A DNA stretch of 64,000 nucleotides, from contig CALURU010000003.1 of assembly GCA_944323255.1 (NCBI GenBank), positions 78,234-142,233 of the forward strand. The letters are read 5' to 3'. Every line of letters begins with the position of its first letter. Positions within the stretch are counted from its first letter, which is position 1. This DNA is from Candidatus Gastranaerophilales bacterium. Its GTDB lineage: Bacteria > Cyanobacteriota > Vampirovibrionia > Gastranaerophilales > Gastranaerophilaceae. The notes under the pieces are model-generated. The model was not told the DNA's origin and did no database searches. It worked only from the letters and a program-made list of their open reading frames with translations. The translations under genes and the position numbers were made by a program. This document shows positions 35,330 to 43,391 of this stretch, one piece after another.

Positions 35330-35456
35330 GTTAGTGAATAGTGAGTAGTGAGTAGTGAATAGAATTGTTACAAACTTAGCGTATGTGAAGGGTGAAGAGT
35401 GAGGAGTGAAGGGAGGTAGGTAGTAGTAGGTTGGGCTTTCAGCCCAACAATAAAAC
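35330..35456. repeat. Heptamer-type tandem repeat and GTTGGGC hairpin
   Basis: Bases 35330-35361 are tandem AGTGAAT/AGTGAGT units. Bases 35391-35419 are the GTGAAGGGTGAAGAGTGAGG variant. Bases 35426-35456 are GTAGGTTGGGCTTTCAGCCC plus an AACAATAAAAC tail. This matches the spacer content of the nuo operon. No gene. Confidence 0.75.
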
Positions 35457-35503
35457 TTGCACAACACGAATCTGCATCTTTTCTTTTATGCTAAAATTAT
35501 TTT

Positions 35504-35842
35504 ATGTTTAGACATGTTGCACCGATAATTTTATTATTAATATCAAATATTTTTATGACTTTTGCCTGGTACGGACACTTGAGATTCAGAAGCCTGCCGC
35601 TTGTAATAGTAATCCTTGCAAGCTGGGGAATCGCATTTTTTGAATACTGTTTTCAGGTACCGGCAAACAGAATCGGGTATAATTGTTACAATGCGGTTCA
35701 GCTGAAAACTATTCAGGAAGTTATCACACTTACCGTGTTTTCCTTCTTTTCTGTTTTGTACCTTAAAGAACAATTCAAATGGAATTATCTTATAGGATTC
35801 GCTTTTATTGTTCTTGCAGTATTTTTTATATTTAAAAAGTAA
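35504..35842 (+). CDS. DUF486 (DMT-like) small membrane protein
   Basis: 112 residues, four membrane helices. Family marks are IFMTFAWYGHL, SWGIAFFEYCFQVPANRIGY and the final LKEQFKWNYLIGFAFIVLAV. DUF486 proteins are half-size relatives of drug/metabolite transporters, likely dimers; the substrate is unknown. No ribosome site is seen and a TAAAAT box lies seven bases before the ATG, so the message may be leaderless. Confidence 0.88.
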   Translation: MFRHVAPIILLLISNIFMTFAWYGHLRFRSLPLVIVILASWGIAFFEYCFQVPANRIGYNCYNAVQLKTIQEVITLTVFSFFSVLYLKEQFKWNYLIGFAFIVLAVFFIFKK

Positions 35843-35846
35843 TACT

Positions 35847-36581
35847 ATGAAAATAGAATCTAATAATCTTACATTCCAATCAAAAATTAAATTTATTGAC
35901 AGCGGCGTTTTTAAGGAAAAAATCAGCAAATTAAATCCAAAAATCCATGAAGTTGGTTATCCGTGGAATCCCGACACAATGAAAAAAGGCAAAAATCTTT
36001 TTACAACTTCAATTATGGATTGTATTGCCGGCGGAGTTGTAGATAATAATTCTGTCACAATGTTCCACATGTGTACTCTGAATCAGGCGCAGGCGAAGAA
36101 AAACAGGCTCAAGGGGTTTGATATAAAAAACTTTGAGCGCAGACTTCTTGAAAAAATCGATCTGACAAAAGAAAATTTACACGGATTTATTTTAGGCGGA
36201 TTCCAGATGGAAGAAAATTCAAAATACAATGTGAATAAATTAAGAAAAATTAAAAAAGTTTTCGAAGAGAATCAAATTCCTTACTCAATATTTGGCGCAA
36301 GACGTGACGTCCATTATTTTGGAAGATATTCAATATTATATGACAATAAAGAAGATACTCTTTATATTACCAATTCTCTTGCAGGACAAAGAGGGCTGAA
36401 CGGTAAGGGAAAAGAGCTTGAAGTTCTCGGTAACAACAGGATTTTTTATCACACTTATACAAAAACCCGTGGTAAATACGGTGTGGATTATATAAGAAAA
36501 GAGTATACCGGAAGCACGGAAGATTACTTAAAAAGTCAGTTTCGAGATGTTTCGTTATGCAAATTAGATAGTTTTGTATAA
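35847..36581 (+). CDS. CheD/CNF1-like candidate cysteine deamidase, short form
   Basis: 244 residues from the ATG at 35847. The leader MKIESNNLTFQSKIKF is lineage-type. The core has the order of CheD: TTSIMDCIAGGVVDNN with the cysteine, and a histidine 15 residues later in VTMFHM. Next is GFILGGFQMEENSKYNVNKL, matching the CheD pattern F-GG-x-M...N, and then IPYSIFGARRDVHYFGRYSI, matching CheD's D-V-G-G-x-x-GR strand. CheD deamidates glutamines of chemoreceptors, and CNF1-type toxins use the same Cys-His pair on GTPases. No receptor or flagellar gene is in the window. The catalytic call is inferred. It starts four bases after DUF486. Confidence 0.6.
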   Translation: MKIESNNLTFQSKIKFIDSGVFKEKISKLNPKIHEVGYPWNPDTMKKGKNLFTTSIMDCIAGGVVDNNSVTMFHMCTLNQAQAKKNRLKGFDIKNFERRLLEKIDLTKENLHGFILGGFQMEENSKYNVNKLRKIKKVFEENQIPYSIFGARRDVHYFGRYSILYDNKEDTLYITNSLAGQRGLNGKGKELEVLGNNRIFYHTYTKTRGKYGVDYIRKEYTGSTEDYLKSQFRDVSLCKLDSFV

Positions 36582-36603
36582 TTTTTTATGTTACATTTTT
36601 AGT

Positions 36604-37905
36604 ATGAAAAAGATAGCTCTTGTAAGTCACGGATGTGCAAAAAATTTAGTTGATTCGGAATTAATTCTCGGACTTTTAGCCCAAAACGGGTATGAAATTA
36701 CGCTTAATGAAGATGAAACAGATACAGTAATTGTAAATACCTGTTCATTTATTTGTGATGCAGAAAGAGAATCAATCCGCTCAATTCTTGAACTTATCGA
36801 CAAAGGCAAAAAGGTTATTGTAACGGGGTGTCTTTCGCAAAAACACCCGGAGGAATTAAAAGAAGAAATTCCTGAAATTAAGGCAGTTGTCGGAACAACG
36901 GATTTTACAAAGATTATTGAAGTATTGAAAAAAATTGATAAAGAATACGTTTGTGAAGTGAGTGAAAAGCCAGAATATATTTATCCCGAAAATATTGAGC
37001 GCCAGCAGATTACAATGGGCGCAAGCTCTTATATCAAAATTGCCGACGGATGCAACTACAGATGCGGTTACTGTGTTATTCCTTATCTAAGAGGGAATTA
37101 TCATTCGAGAAAGATTGAAGATATTGTAGAAGAAGCAAAAAAACTTGTTAAAAAAGGAGTTACGGAAATTATTCTTGTGGCGCAAGATACAACAGGCTAC
37201 GGAATTGATATTTATAAAAAACCTATGCTTTCAAAGCTTCTTGAAGAATTGAATACTATTGAGGGTTTAGGCTGGATAAGAGTAATGTATGCTTATCCGA
37301 CACAAATGAGCGACGAACTTTTGAATACAATTGCAAGATTGGATAAGGTTGTTAAATATGTCGATATTCCGCTCCAGCATTCGCATCCGGAAATGTTAAA
37401 GATGATGAACCGACCTTCTTTCGATTACCGTCCGATGATAGAAAATATTAGAAAAAGAATCCCTAATGTTTCAATCAGAACGGCATTTATCGTAGGATAT
37501 CCGGGTGAGACGGAAGAGCATTTTGAGCATTTATGCAATTTTGTCCGTGATATGAAATTTGATAGGATGGGCGTCTTTACTTATTCAAGAGAAAAAGGAA
37601 CTCCGTCTTATAAGATGCCAAACCGTGTACCCGCTAAAATTGCAAAGCAGAGATACAAAAAGCTTATGGAAATTCAGCAGGAAATTTCAATTGAACGTAA
37701 CAAAAAATTTATAGGCAAAACTATTCCTTGCATAATAGAATGCAGTTCTGACGAGGGCGAAGTTATTGCCAGAACCCAATATGACGCTCCGGAGATTGAC
37801 GGAGTTGTAAATATTCAAACCGATAAAATGGTTGTCCCCGGCGACATTGAAATGGTTAAAATTACAGGTTCAAGTGAGTACGATTTGACTGGCGAAATTT
37901 CATAA
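36604..37905 (+). CDS. rimO: Ribosomal protein S12 methylthiotransferase
   Basis: 433 residues from the ATG at 36604, which directly begins the conserved MKKIALVSHGCAKNLVDSE. It is a radical SAM enzyme that adds a methylthio group to Asp88 of ribosomal protein S12. Auxiliary cluster cysteines are in HGCAKN, NTCSFI and TGCLSQ. The radical SAM motif is DGCNYRCGYCVIPYLRG (CxxxCxxC). A C-terminal TRAM domain ends near GDIEMVKITGSSEYDL. The SHGCAKNLVDSE start and sequence favour RimO over MiaB. A -10 box TATAAT lies at 36575-36580. Confidence 0.93.
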   Translation: MKKIALVSHGCAKNLVDSELILGLLAQNGYEITLNEDETDTVIVNTCSFICDAERESIRSILELIDKGKKVIVTGCLSQKHPEELKEEIPEIKAVVGTTDFTKIIEVLKKIDKEYVCEVSEKPEYIYPENIERQQITMGASSYIKIADGCNYRCGYCVIPYLRGNYHSRKIEDIVEEAKKLVKKGVTEIILVAQDTTGYGIDIYKKPMLSKLLEELNTIEGLGWIRVMYAYPTQMSDELLNTIARLDKVVKYVDIPLQHSHPEMLKMMNRPSFDYRPMIENIRKRIPNVSIRTAFIVGYPGETEEHFEHLCNFVRDMKFDRMGVFTYSREKGTPSYKMPNRVPAKIAKQRYKKLMEIQQEISIERNKKFIGKTIPCIIECSSDEGEVIARTQYDAPEIDGVVNIQTDKMVVPGDIEMVKITGSSEYDLTGEIS

Positions 37906-38023
37906 TAAAAATTGAATCTTGGTTATTAATACCAATGCGGATGATCTCTTTGATTAACCGCAATTTACGCTTGTACTATACAGTATAATTCCAGGAATAA
38001 AAATGTATTTTAATTGATATATT

Positions 38024-38051
38024 TTCCATTTTATATTAATATAAAATGGAA
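38024..38051. promoter_or_regulatory. 28-base perfect palindrome
   Basis: The two 14-base halves (TTCCATTTTATATT and its complement) are exact. It lies between rimO and the 23-codon gene. It could be an operator dyad or a bidirectional terminator without a loop; it is almost pure A/T apart from the two outer CC/GG pairs. Confidence 0.5.
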
Positions 38052-38086
38052 TACAGGCTAAAAATTTTGATTATTTGTAACGCTAA

Positions 38087-38133
38087 TTTTCGCTAAAGAA
38101 AGGAGGTTTTATGATAGTCAAAATTAGCGAAAA
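38087..38133 (+). promoter_or_regulatory. Stem-loop that exposes or hides the ribosome site of the 23-codon gene
   Basis: TTTTCGCTAA (38087-38096) pairs with TTAGCGAAAA (38124-38133), leaving AAAGGAGG (38099-38106) and the ATG (38111) in the loop. A second, mutually exclusive 10-base stem is CGCTAATTTT (38081-38090) with AAAATTAGCG (38120-38129), so the two pairings compete. Confidence 0.5.
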
Positions 38134-38182
38134 AGAACTATTATTAATGCTAATAATAGTTCTTACCCTAAAAGTCCTTTAG
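38111..38182 (+). CDS. 23-residue hydrophobic peptide
   Basis: The frame MIVKISEKELLLMLIIVLTL-KVL has the best ribosome site in the region (AAAGGAGG, four bases before ATG). A short charged N-terminus is followed by a 13-residue hydrophobic run, the make-up of small membrane peptides such as type I toxins or stress peptides. It sits alone between rimO and mnmG and is followed by a GC-rich hairpin with a T-rich tail. The role is unknown. No antisense antitoxin could be identified by eye. Confidence 0.5.
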   Translation: MIVKISEKELLLMLIIVLTLKVL

Positions 38183-38189
38183 TCAGGAC

Positions 38190-38233
38190 ACGGGCTCGGG
38201 CACTAACGCTGCCCTTGCCTGTATTCTTATTTT
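38190..38233 (+). terminator. Rho-independent-type hairpin after the 23-codon gene
   Basis: ACGGGC...GCCTGT outer stem and GGGCA...TGCCC inner stem (38190-38222), then ATTCTTATTTT. Confidence 0.7.
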
Positions 38234-38287
38234 AACCTATTTTTTAAATTTTTCAAGCGTTCACATAATTACTTATTATTTTTATTA

Positions 38288-38293
38288 TATAAT
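38288..38293 (+). promoter_or_regulatory. -10 box of mnmG
   Basis: TATAAT six bases before the mnmG ATG at 38300, implying a leaderless message; no clear -35 box at 17 bases. Confidence 0.45.
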
Positions 38294-38299
38294 TAACCT

Positions 38300-40174
38300 A
38301 TGAACAGCCGGGATTATTTGAATAACAAATTTGATATTATCGTCGTCGGAGCGGGACATGCAGGATGCGAAGCTGCATTGAGCGCCGCAAGATTGGGCTG
38401 CAATGTTTTACTTTGTACCTTAAATGTTGATAATATTGCACTCCAGCCTTGCAATCCGGCAATTGGAGGACCGGCAAAGTCTACTCTTGTGAGGGAAATT
38501 GATGCTCTCGGCGGAGTTATGGGAGAAGTTGCTGACGCTACATATATCCAGATGAAAACTCTGAATTCTTCAAAAGGACCGGCGGTAAGAGCACTAAGAG
38601 CGCAATCTGATAAAAAAGAATACACGAATTATATGCGCCATATTCTTGAAAACACTGACAATATCTGGATTAAGCAAACATGTATTACGGATATTAAAGT
38701 CAAAGATAAAAAAATTATTGGTGCTGTCGATGAATACGGGCTTGAATATTCTTGCCGTGCAATAATTCTGACTACGGGAACTTCACTTGAAGGGAAAATG
38801 TATGTAGGCTTGCAGGCATATTCCGGCGGAAGGCTCGGAGAGCGTGCCGCAATCGGACTTTCGCAATCACTAAGAGACCACGGAATTATAACAAAGAAAT
38901 TAAAAACAGGAACACCGGCACGTGTCGACAAGCGCACGATCGATTATTCAAAAATGGAAATCCAGCCTGGTGATGAAAAATTAAGTTTTTATTCTTTTAA
39001 GCCGAACCGCCCTATCCGTCCGCAAGTTCCGTGTTATCTTACAAGAACAAACGAGGAAACTCATTCAATAATCCGTGCAAATCTGGATAAGTCACCGATG
39101 TATCAGGGATTAATTCAAGGTGTCGGACCGAGATACTGCCCGTCTATTGAAGATAAAATAGTAAGGTTTGCTTCAAATCCTTCCCACCATATTTTTATTG
39201 AGCCGGAAGGTTTGAATACGTATGAAGTTTATATTCAGGGATTTTCAACAAGCCTTCCGGCCTGCGTTCAGGTAGAAATGCTGCGTTCGCTTCCGGGGCT
39301 AGAGAATGCTCATATAATTAAACCGGCTTACGCCGTAGAATACGACTACGTTCCGGCTGTTCAGACAAAGCATTCTCTAATGTCAAAAGATATTGAGGGA
39401 CTTTTCTTTGCGGGACAAATTAACGGAACAAGCGGGTACGAAGAAGCCGCCGCACAGGGTTTGATTGCGGGTATAAATTCCGTTAATTACCTGAATAATT
39501 CCGAACCGCTTGAGCTTTCAAGGGCTTCCTCATACATCGGAACTCTGATAGACGATTTAGTCACAAAAGATATTCAGGAACCATACAGAATGCTGACTTC
39601 CCGCTCCGAATACAGGCTGCTTTTGAGACAAGATAATGCGGATGAGAGGTTAACAGAAATCGGGCATAAAATAGGTTTGATTGATGATGAGCAATACCAA
39701 AGATTTTTGAACAAACAAGAGAGCATTCAAAGAGAAATCGAAAGACTTAAAGAAACAAAACTTCCAGCAACGGATGAGGTAAATGAAATTCTTTCAAAAT
39801 ACGGTGAACATATTGACAGGGGAATGCGCCTTGCAGAACTTCTTAAACGCCCGAATATTACATACAATATTTTTAAAGAGTGCGACGAAGAAACAAGAAA
39901 TTTGAATCTGAGTGACAATATTACGGAAGAAGCGGAAGTTTTAATAAAATATGACGGTTATATAAAACGTCAGGAGCTGCAGGTTGAAACCGCAGAAAAG
40001 CTTGAAAAATACAGAATTCCTGCAAATATAGATTATTCTAAGATTAAACACATATCAACCGAAACAAAAGAAAAACTCGAAAAAATCAGACCGCAGAACC
40101 TTGCACAGGCATCGCGCATCGGCGGAGTTAAACCGGCAGATATTTCGGTTCTGATGGTTATGCTGGGAAAATAA
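38300..40174 (+). CDS. mnmG: tRNA uridine-5-carboxymethylaminomethyl synthase, FAD subunit
   Basis: 624 residues, normal length. It works with MnmE to modify U34 of tRNAs. The FAD-binding Rossmann motif is IIVVGAGHAGCEAALSAARLG (about 13-33). MnmG hallmarks are CNPAIGGPAKSTLVREIDAL, LKTGTPARVDKRTIDY, GLFFAGQINGTSGYEEAAAQ and the C-terminal helical MnmE/tRNA domain (LAQASRIGGVKPADISVLM). MnmE is not in the window. A GC-rich bidirectional terminator follows. Confidence 0.97.
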   Translation: MNSRDYLNNKFDIIVVGAGHAGCEAALSAARLGCNVLLCTLNVDNIALQPCNPAIGGPAKSTLVREIDALGGVMGEVADATYIQMKTLNSSKGPAVRALRAQSDKKEYTNYMRHILENTDNIWIKQTCITDIKVKDKKIIGAVDEYGLEYSCRAIILTTGTSLEGKMYVGLQAYSGGRLGERAAIGLSQSLRDHGIITKKLKTGTPARVDKRTIDYSKMEIQPGDEKLSFYSFKPNRPIRPQVPCYLTRTNEETHSIIRANLDKSPMYQGLIQGVGPRYCPSIEDKIVRFASNPSHHIFIEPEGLNTYEVYIQGFSTSLPACVQVEMLRSLPGLENAHIIKPAYAVEYDYVPAVQTKHSLMSKDIEGLFFAGQINGTSGYEEAAAQGLIAGINSVNYLNNSEPLELSRASSYIGTLIDDLVTKDIQEPYRMLTSRSEYRLLLRQDNADERLTEIGHKIGLIDDEQYQRFLNKQESIQREIERLKETKLPATDEVNEILSKYGEHIDRGMRLAELLKRPNITYNIFKECDEETRNLNLSDNITEEAEVLIKYDGYIKRQELQVETAEKLEKYRIPANIDYSKIKHISTETKEKLEKIRPQNLAQASRIGGVKPADISVLMVMLGK

Positions 40175-40185
40175 GATATAAATAA

Positions 40186-40214
40186 AGCGGCGGAGCCTTT
40201 CAGGCTCCGCCGCT
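40186..40214. terminator. Bidirectional terminator
   Basis: AGCGGCGGAGCCT and AGGCTCCGCCGCT pair exactly around TTC, between convergent mnmG and the zinc-ribbon membrane gene; T-rich on one side, A-rich on the other. Confidence 0.85.
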
Positions 40215-40225
40215 ATTCTACAATT

Positions 40226-40636
40226 CTACACACCGGCAACTTTCTGTAAATGAATAAAATATATAACAAATATCACTGCAAAAATTATACATATGCTTAT
40301 ACCTGCAGTGGCTTCTTTGACCTTATATTTTTTCACAAGTGCAATAATATAAGGCACAAATACCACAACAAGCGGTTGCAAACATATTTGCGTATATTCC
40401 ACAAGTGAAAATATCAAATCACCATCTTTATCCTTTGTAGTCATAATTTGCGGCCAATGATTGAGTATTACAAACCCGATTATATTTGCAATAAACCATA
40501 GAATGTACAAGCCAAACCCCATAGGGATAAGCAGTGTTTTGTAGTCATTATTTTGCAATTTAGTCGTACAAAACGGGCATACTTTGTCGGTATCTTCTAT
40601 TTCCTGCCTGCAATAGGGACATAAGATTTTACTCAT
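40226..40636 (-). CDS. Zinc-ribbon membrane protein
   Basis: 136 residues. An N-terminal zinc ribbon (CPYCRQEI...CPFC, two CxxC pairs at about 6-9 and 20-23) is followed by three or four hydrophobic helices. It overlaps the next gene's stop/start by one base (ATGA-like). It belongs to a cluster with two TM2 proteins. No function is known; zinc-ribbon plus helices suggests a sensor or assembly factor. Confidence 0.65.
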   Translation of the reverse strand: MSKILCPYCRQEIEDTDKVCPFCTTKLQNNDYKTLLIPMGFGLYILWFIANIIGFVILNHWPQIMTTKDKDGDLIFSLVEYTQICLQPLVVVFVPYIIALVKKYKVKEATAGISICIIFAVIFVIYFIHLQKVAGV

Positions 40637-41058
40637 TATACAACCCCCGGAATTACAACTGCAAGGAATATAAAGAATATCAATAATAACATCAATCCTA
40701 TCGGGATAAGACTTATAACAAATACGGTAATGCCGACATTTGAATTATAATCTGTAAAATACCGACCTTTGCCATCTTTAAATTTATTAAAGCATATCAT
40801 AACAAGATCGATATACGACCAGATCCCGCAGCCACCAAGAGTCAGCAATTGTGCAATACCTATCGGGATATTGCCCGTATAGAATCTGTGGATTCCAAAA
40901 CACCCGAGAAACCAGGCAAAAAGCAGTGTTGCTAAAAACTCCGGCGGATTATCAACAGGTACATTATTTATATTTTGAATCCATTCCCTGCAGACATAGC
41001 AGCGGGTTGCCTCAGCAGGTATTTCCGCACCGCAATTAGGGCATTTTTTTGTAGCCAT
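40636..41058 (-). CDS. Zinc-ribbon TM2-domain protein
   Basis: 140 residues. Zinc ribbon KCPNCGAEIPAEATRCYVC (4-22), then a TM2 domain: LFAWFLGCFGIHRFYTGNIP, LTLGGCGIWSYIDLVMI, with the conserved G-x-H-R-F-Y motif. An extra hydrophobic helix forms the C-terminus. TM2 proteins are small bacterial membrane proteins of unknown mechanism. It is co-transcribed with the similar gene at 41062-41373, three bases upstream. Confidence 0.8.
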   Translation of the reverse strand: MATKKCPNCGAEIPAEATRCYVCREWIQNINNVPVDNPPEFLATLLFAWFLGCFGIHRFYTGNIPIGIAQLLTLGGCGIWSYIDLVMICFNKFKDGKGRYFTDYNSNVGITVFVISLIPIGLMLLLIFFIFLAVVIPGVV

Positions 41059-41061
41059 ATA

Positions 41062-41373
41062 CTATCCTCTCAAAGCTGCTGAAAAAGCAGATGCATATAT
41101 TATAATTCCAAATACAATAAGGGCAATCCAAATAAAGAAGAATGTCTTACCCAGAGTTGCATTATATCCGCCCAAATCCTGATCATTGGCATCTTTGTAG
41201 TTGTTAAAACAAATACTTACAAAATCAATCAGTGTCCAAATACCGCACCCTCCGCCGGTTAAGAGTTGCAAAATACCGATTCCGATATAGCCGGTATAAA
41301 ATCTGTGGATACCTAAACCGCCCAGAAAGAACGATAATAAAAGTGTTGCTGTGTAACTTTTTGGCTGTTGCAT
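41062..41373 (-). CDS. TM2-domain protein
   Basis: 103 residues, the plain TM2 form without a zinc ribbon: LLLSFFLGGLGIHRFYTGYI, GGGCGIWTLIDFVSI, plus a third helix. It is a paralogue of the preceding gene product and probably arose by local duplication. It is the middle part of a four-gene cluster with DUF2752. AAGAGGTTTTATC precedes the ATG. Confidence 0.82.
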   Translation of the reverse strand: MQQPKSYTATLLLSFFLGGLGIHRFYTGYIGIGILQLLTGGGCGIWTLIDFVSICFNNYKDANDQDLGGYNATLGKTFFFIWIALIVFGIIIYASAFSAALRG

Positions 41374-41422
41374 GATAAAACCTCTTTCTTTTTACTTGCG
41401 CCGAAAAATCGGCTCTCTTCCA

Positions 41423-41749
41423 TTAACTATTATTTATTTTACATTTGATTTCTCTTACCAGAGTTGATATCCAGATATATACCAGCAGCGGTGCAACAAT
41501 AACCACTCTCGGGTTAAACTCAAGTGCTTCTTTAAAATGGAATTGAAACAATTCGCTGAATGCTCTTGTCATGCCGCAGCCAGGGCATTCGTGACCTGTA
41601 ATAAATTTAAAAATACAGATTGTATGCGTATTATAATGAACTAATAGTTCCACACCAAAATAAAACAGGATAGGAATTAAGACAAGGACACCCAGATTAA
41701 AGTTTGTTTTACATAATAATTTATTCATTTCTTTATCTAATACGTACAT
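41423..41749 (-). CDS. DUF2752 membrane protein
   Basis: 108 residues. Signature GHECPGCGMTRAF and RAFSELFQFHFKEALEFNP in the centre, with flanking helices (about 15-33 and 83-100). DUF2752 proteins commonly neighbour TM2 proteins, as here. Function is unknown. A second possible start lies seven codons in (41728). Confidence 0.85.
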   Translation of the reverse strand: MYVLDKEMNKLLCKTNFNLGVLVLIPILFYFGVELLVHYNTHTICIFKFITGHECPGCGMTRAFSELFQFHFKEALEFNPRVVIVAPLLVYIWISTLVREIKCKINNS

Positions 41750-41793
41750 AATGATAAAAACTTTAACAAATATGAATAAAATCCTCCGTTTAC

Positions 41794-41822
41794 TTGATTT
41801 TGAAAAATTAACATTCTAAAAT
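41794..41822 (+). promoter_or_regulatory. Promoter of glgA
   Basis: TTGATT, a 17-base spacer, then TAAAAT, giving a leader of about 55 bases with AGGAG before the ATG. Confidence 0.7.
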
Positions 41823-41884
41823 AAATAGGCGGGTTGCCCCACAACTTTTCACAATGATACAAAGAGAGAGTAGGAGTATATTAT

Positions 41885-43324
41885 ATGAAAATATTATTTG
41901 CATCGGCAGAAGTTGCACCTTTTTCCAAAGCCGGAGGGCTTTCAGATGTAGTCGGAAGTTTACCTAAGGCGCTTGAAAAGGATGCAGAAATTGCAATTTT
42001 TACTCCGCTCCACGGATGTATTGATTACAACAGGTGGGGCTTAAAAGAGCTGGAAAACTCCGAAATGTGGATAACTTTCGGCTATTCGCCGCAAAAGTTT
42101 AAACTCCATATGACAAAACTTCCGGGAACAAACATCAATGTCTTTTTTGTTCAAAATGATTGGTATTTTTCCTGTTTTCAAGAAGTTTATCCTAAATGGC
42201 TTGATCCCCGCTATGAACACGAAAGATATATCGCATTTTCTCTTGCAACGCTTGAATACGCAAAGCAGTTGAATTTTAGAGCGGACATAATCCATTCTAA
42301 TGATTGGCATACTGCAATGATACCTTTGTATATCAAAGCAAATTACAAGTTTGACGAATTTTGGTCAAAGACTAAAAATGTTTTTGAGATTCATAATCTT
42401 GCATATCAGGGTGTCTGGTTTGAAGATATTTTAGATTTTGCAAATATGAGAAAAGATATCGTATTCAACGAATGGGGCTGCGAGCACTACGGACGGGTTA
42501 ACTGGATGAAAGGAGCAATTAATTATTCAGATAAAATCGTTGCAGTTTCTCCAAATTATGCAAGAGAAATTCTAACAGGCGAATACGGTGAAGGTATGGA
42601 CTACACCCTAAGAGGACATACAGACAAACTCGTAGGAATTGTAAACGGTATAGACTATGACGTTTTTAACCCTAAAACCGATAAAACAATTTTCAAAAAC
42701 TATGATGTTAAATCTTTTGAAAACAAAGAAGAAAATAAAAAGAAAATTCTTGAATATTTCGGATTGAAATACAATCCAAATAGACCGCTAATCGCACTGA
42801 TTTCAAGACTCGTTGAGCAAAAAGGGCTGGATTTAATACGTCAGGTGGAAAATGATTTAAGAAATCTTGAAGCTGATTTTATATTCCTTGGCTCTGGTGA
42901 CAAGTCTTACGAAAATCTGTTTATCTGGCTTTCAAATAACACTCCGAATATAAGAACTTACGTTGGTTATAGAGGCGATCTGGCAAACCAGATTTATGCA
43001 GGCTCCGACTTCTTCCTGATGCCATCAAAGTTTGAACCTTGCGGGCTTTCGCAGTTGATTGCAATGCACTATGGCTCTCTTCCGATAGTTCGTGCAACAG
43101 GCGGGCTTGAAGATACCGTAACAGGCTACCCGCTTGATAATTCTACCGGATTCAAGTTCTGGGGCTACGACGGATGGGCAATGAAAGATGCTATTCTCAC
43201 TGCAATGTACGTCTACAAAGACAAATACACCCTGAATGCTATGAGAAAATCCGCAATGGAAGCAGATTTTAGCTGGAAGGAAAGTGCTAAAAAATACTTA
43301 GAAATGTACAGGTCGTTAGTTTAA
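41885..43324 (+). CDS. glgA: Glycogen synthase (ADP-glucose type)
   Basis: 479 residues, GT5 family. It transfers glucose from ADP-glucose to the non-reducing end of glycogen. N-terminal SKAGGLSDVVGSLPKAL is the KxGGL-type sugar-nucleotide loop (lysine 15 region). IHSNDWHTAMIPLYI, EIHNLAYQGVW and the C-terminal FLMPSKFEPCGLSQLIAMHY (active-site E...E) are classic. It has its own promoter. It is convergent with malQ across a 19-base-stem terminator. glgC and glgB are not in the window. Confidence 0.96.
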   Translation: MKILFASAEVAPFSKAGGLSDVVGSLPKALEKDAEIAIFTPLHGCIDYNRWGLKELENSEMWITFGYSPQKFKLHMTKLPGTNINVFFVQNDWYFSCFQEVYPKWLDPRYEHERYIAFSLATLEYAKQLNFRADIIHSNDWHTAMIPLYIKANYKFDEFWSKTKNVFEIHNLAYQGVWFEDILDFANMRKDIVFNEWGCEHYGRVNWMKGAINYSDKIVAVSPNYAREILTGEYGEGMDYTLRGHTDKLVGIVNGIDYDVFNPKTDKTIFKNYDVKSFENKEENKKKILEYFGLKYNPNRPLIALISRLVEQKGLDLIRQVENDLRNLEADFIFLGSGDKSYENLFIWLSNNTPNIRTYVGYRGDLANQIYAGSDFFLMPSKFEPCGLSQLIAMHYGSLPIVRATGGLEDTVTGYPLDNSTGFKFWGYDGWAMKDAILTAMYVYKDKYTLNAMRKSAMEADFSWKESAKKYLEMYRSLV

Positions 43325-43335
43325 AATATGTTTTT

Positions 43336-43376
43336 AATAAGAAACGGCGCCGTGTTCCACGGCGCCGTTTCTTATT
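43336..43376. terminator. Bidirectional terminator between glgA and malQ
   Basis: A perfect 19-base stem (43336-43354 with 43358-43376; core ACGGCGCCGTG) around TTC, with A and T tracts included in the outer stem. Confidence 0.9.
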
Positions 43377-43391
43377 CTATCCATTTTCTTT

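Noticed and set aside
35330..35419. Possible CRISPR array from the tandem repeats
   Set aside because: Units are 7-8 bases with no unique spacers and no cas genes nearby.
22145..36581. The two CheD-like genes as part of a chemotaxis operon
   Set aside because: No cheA, cheW, receptor or flagellar gene occurs near either of them.
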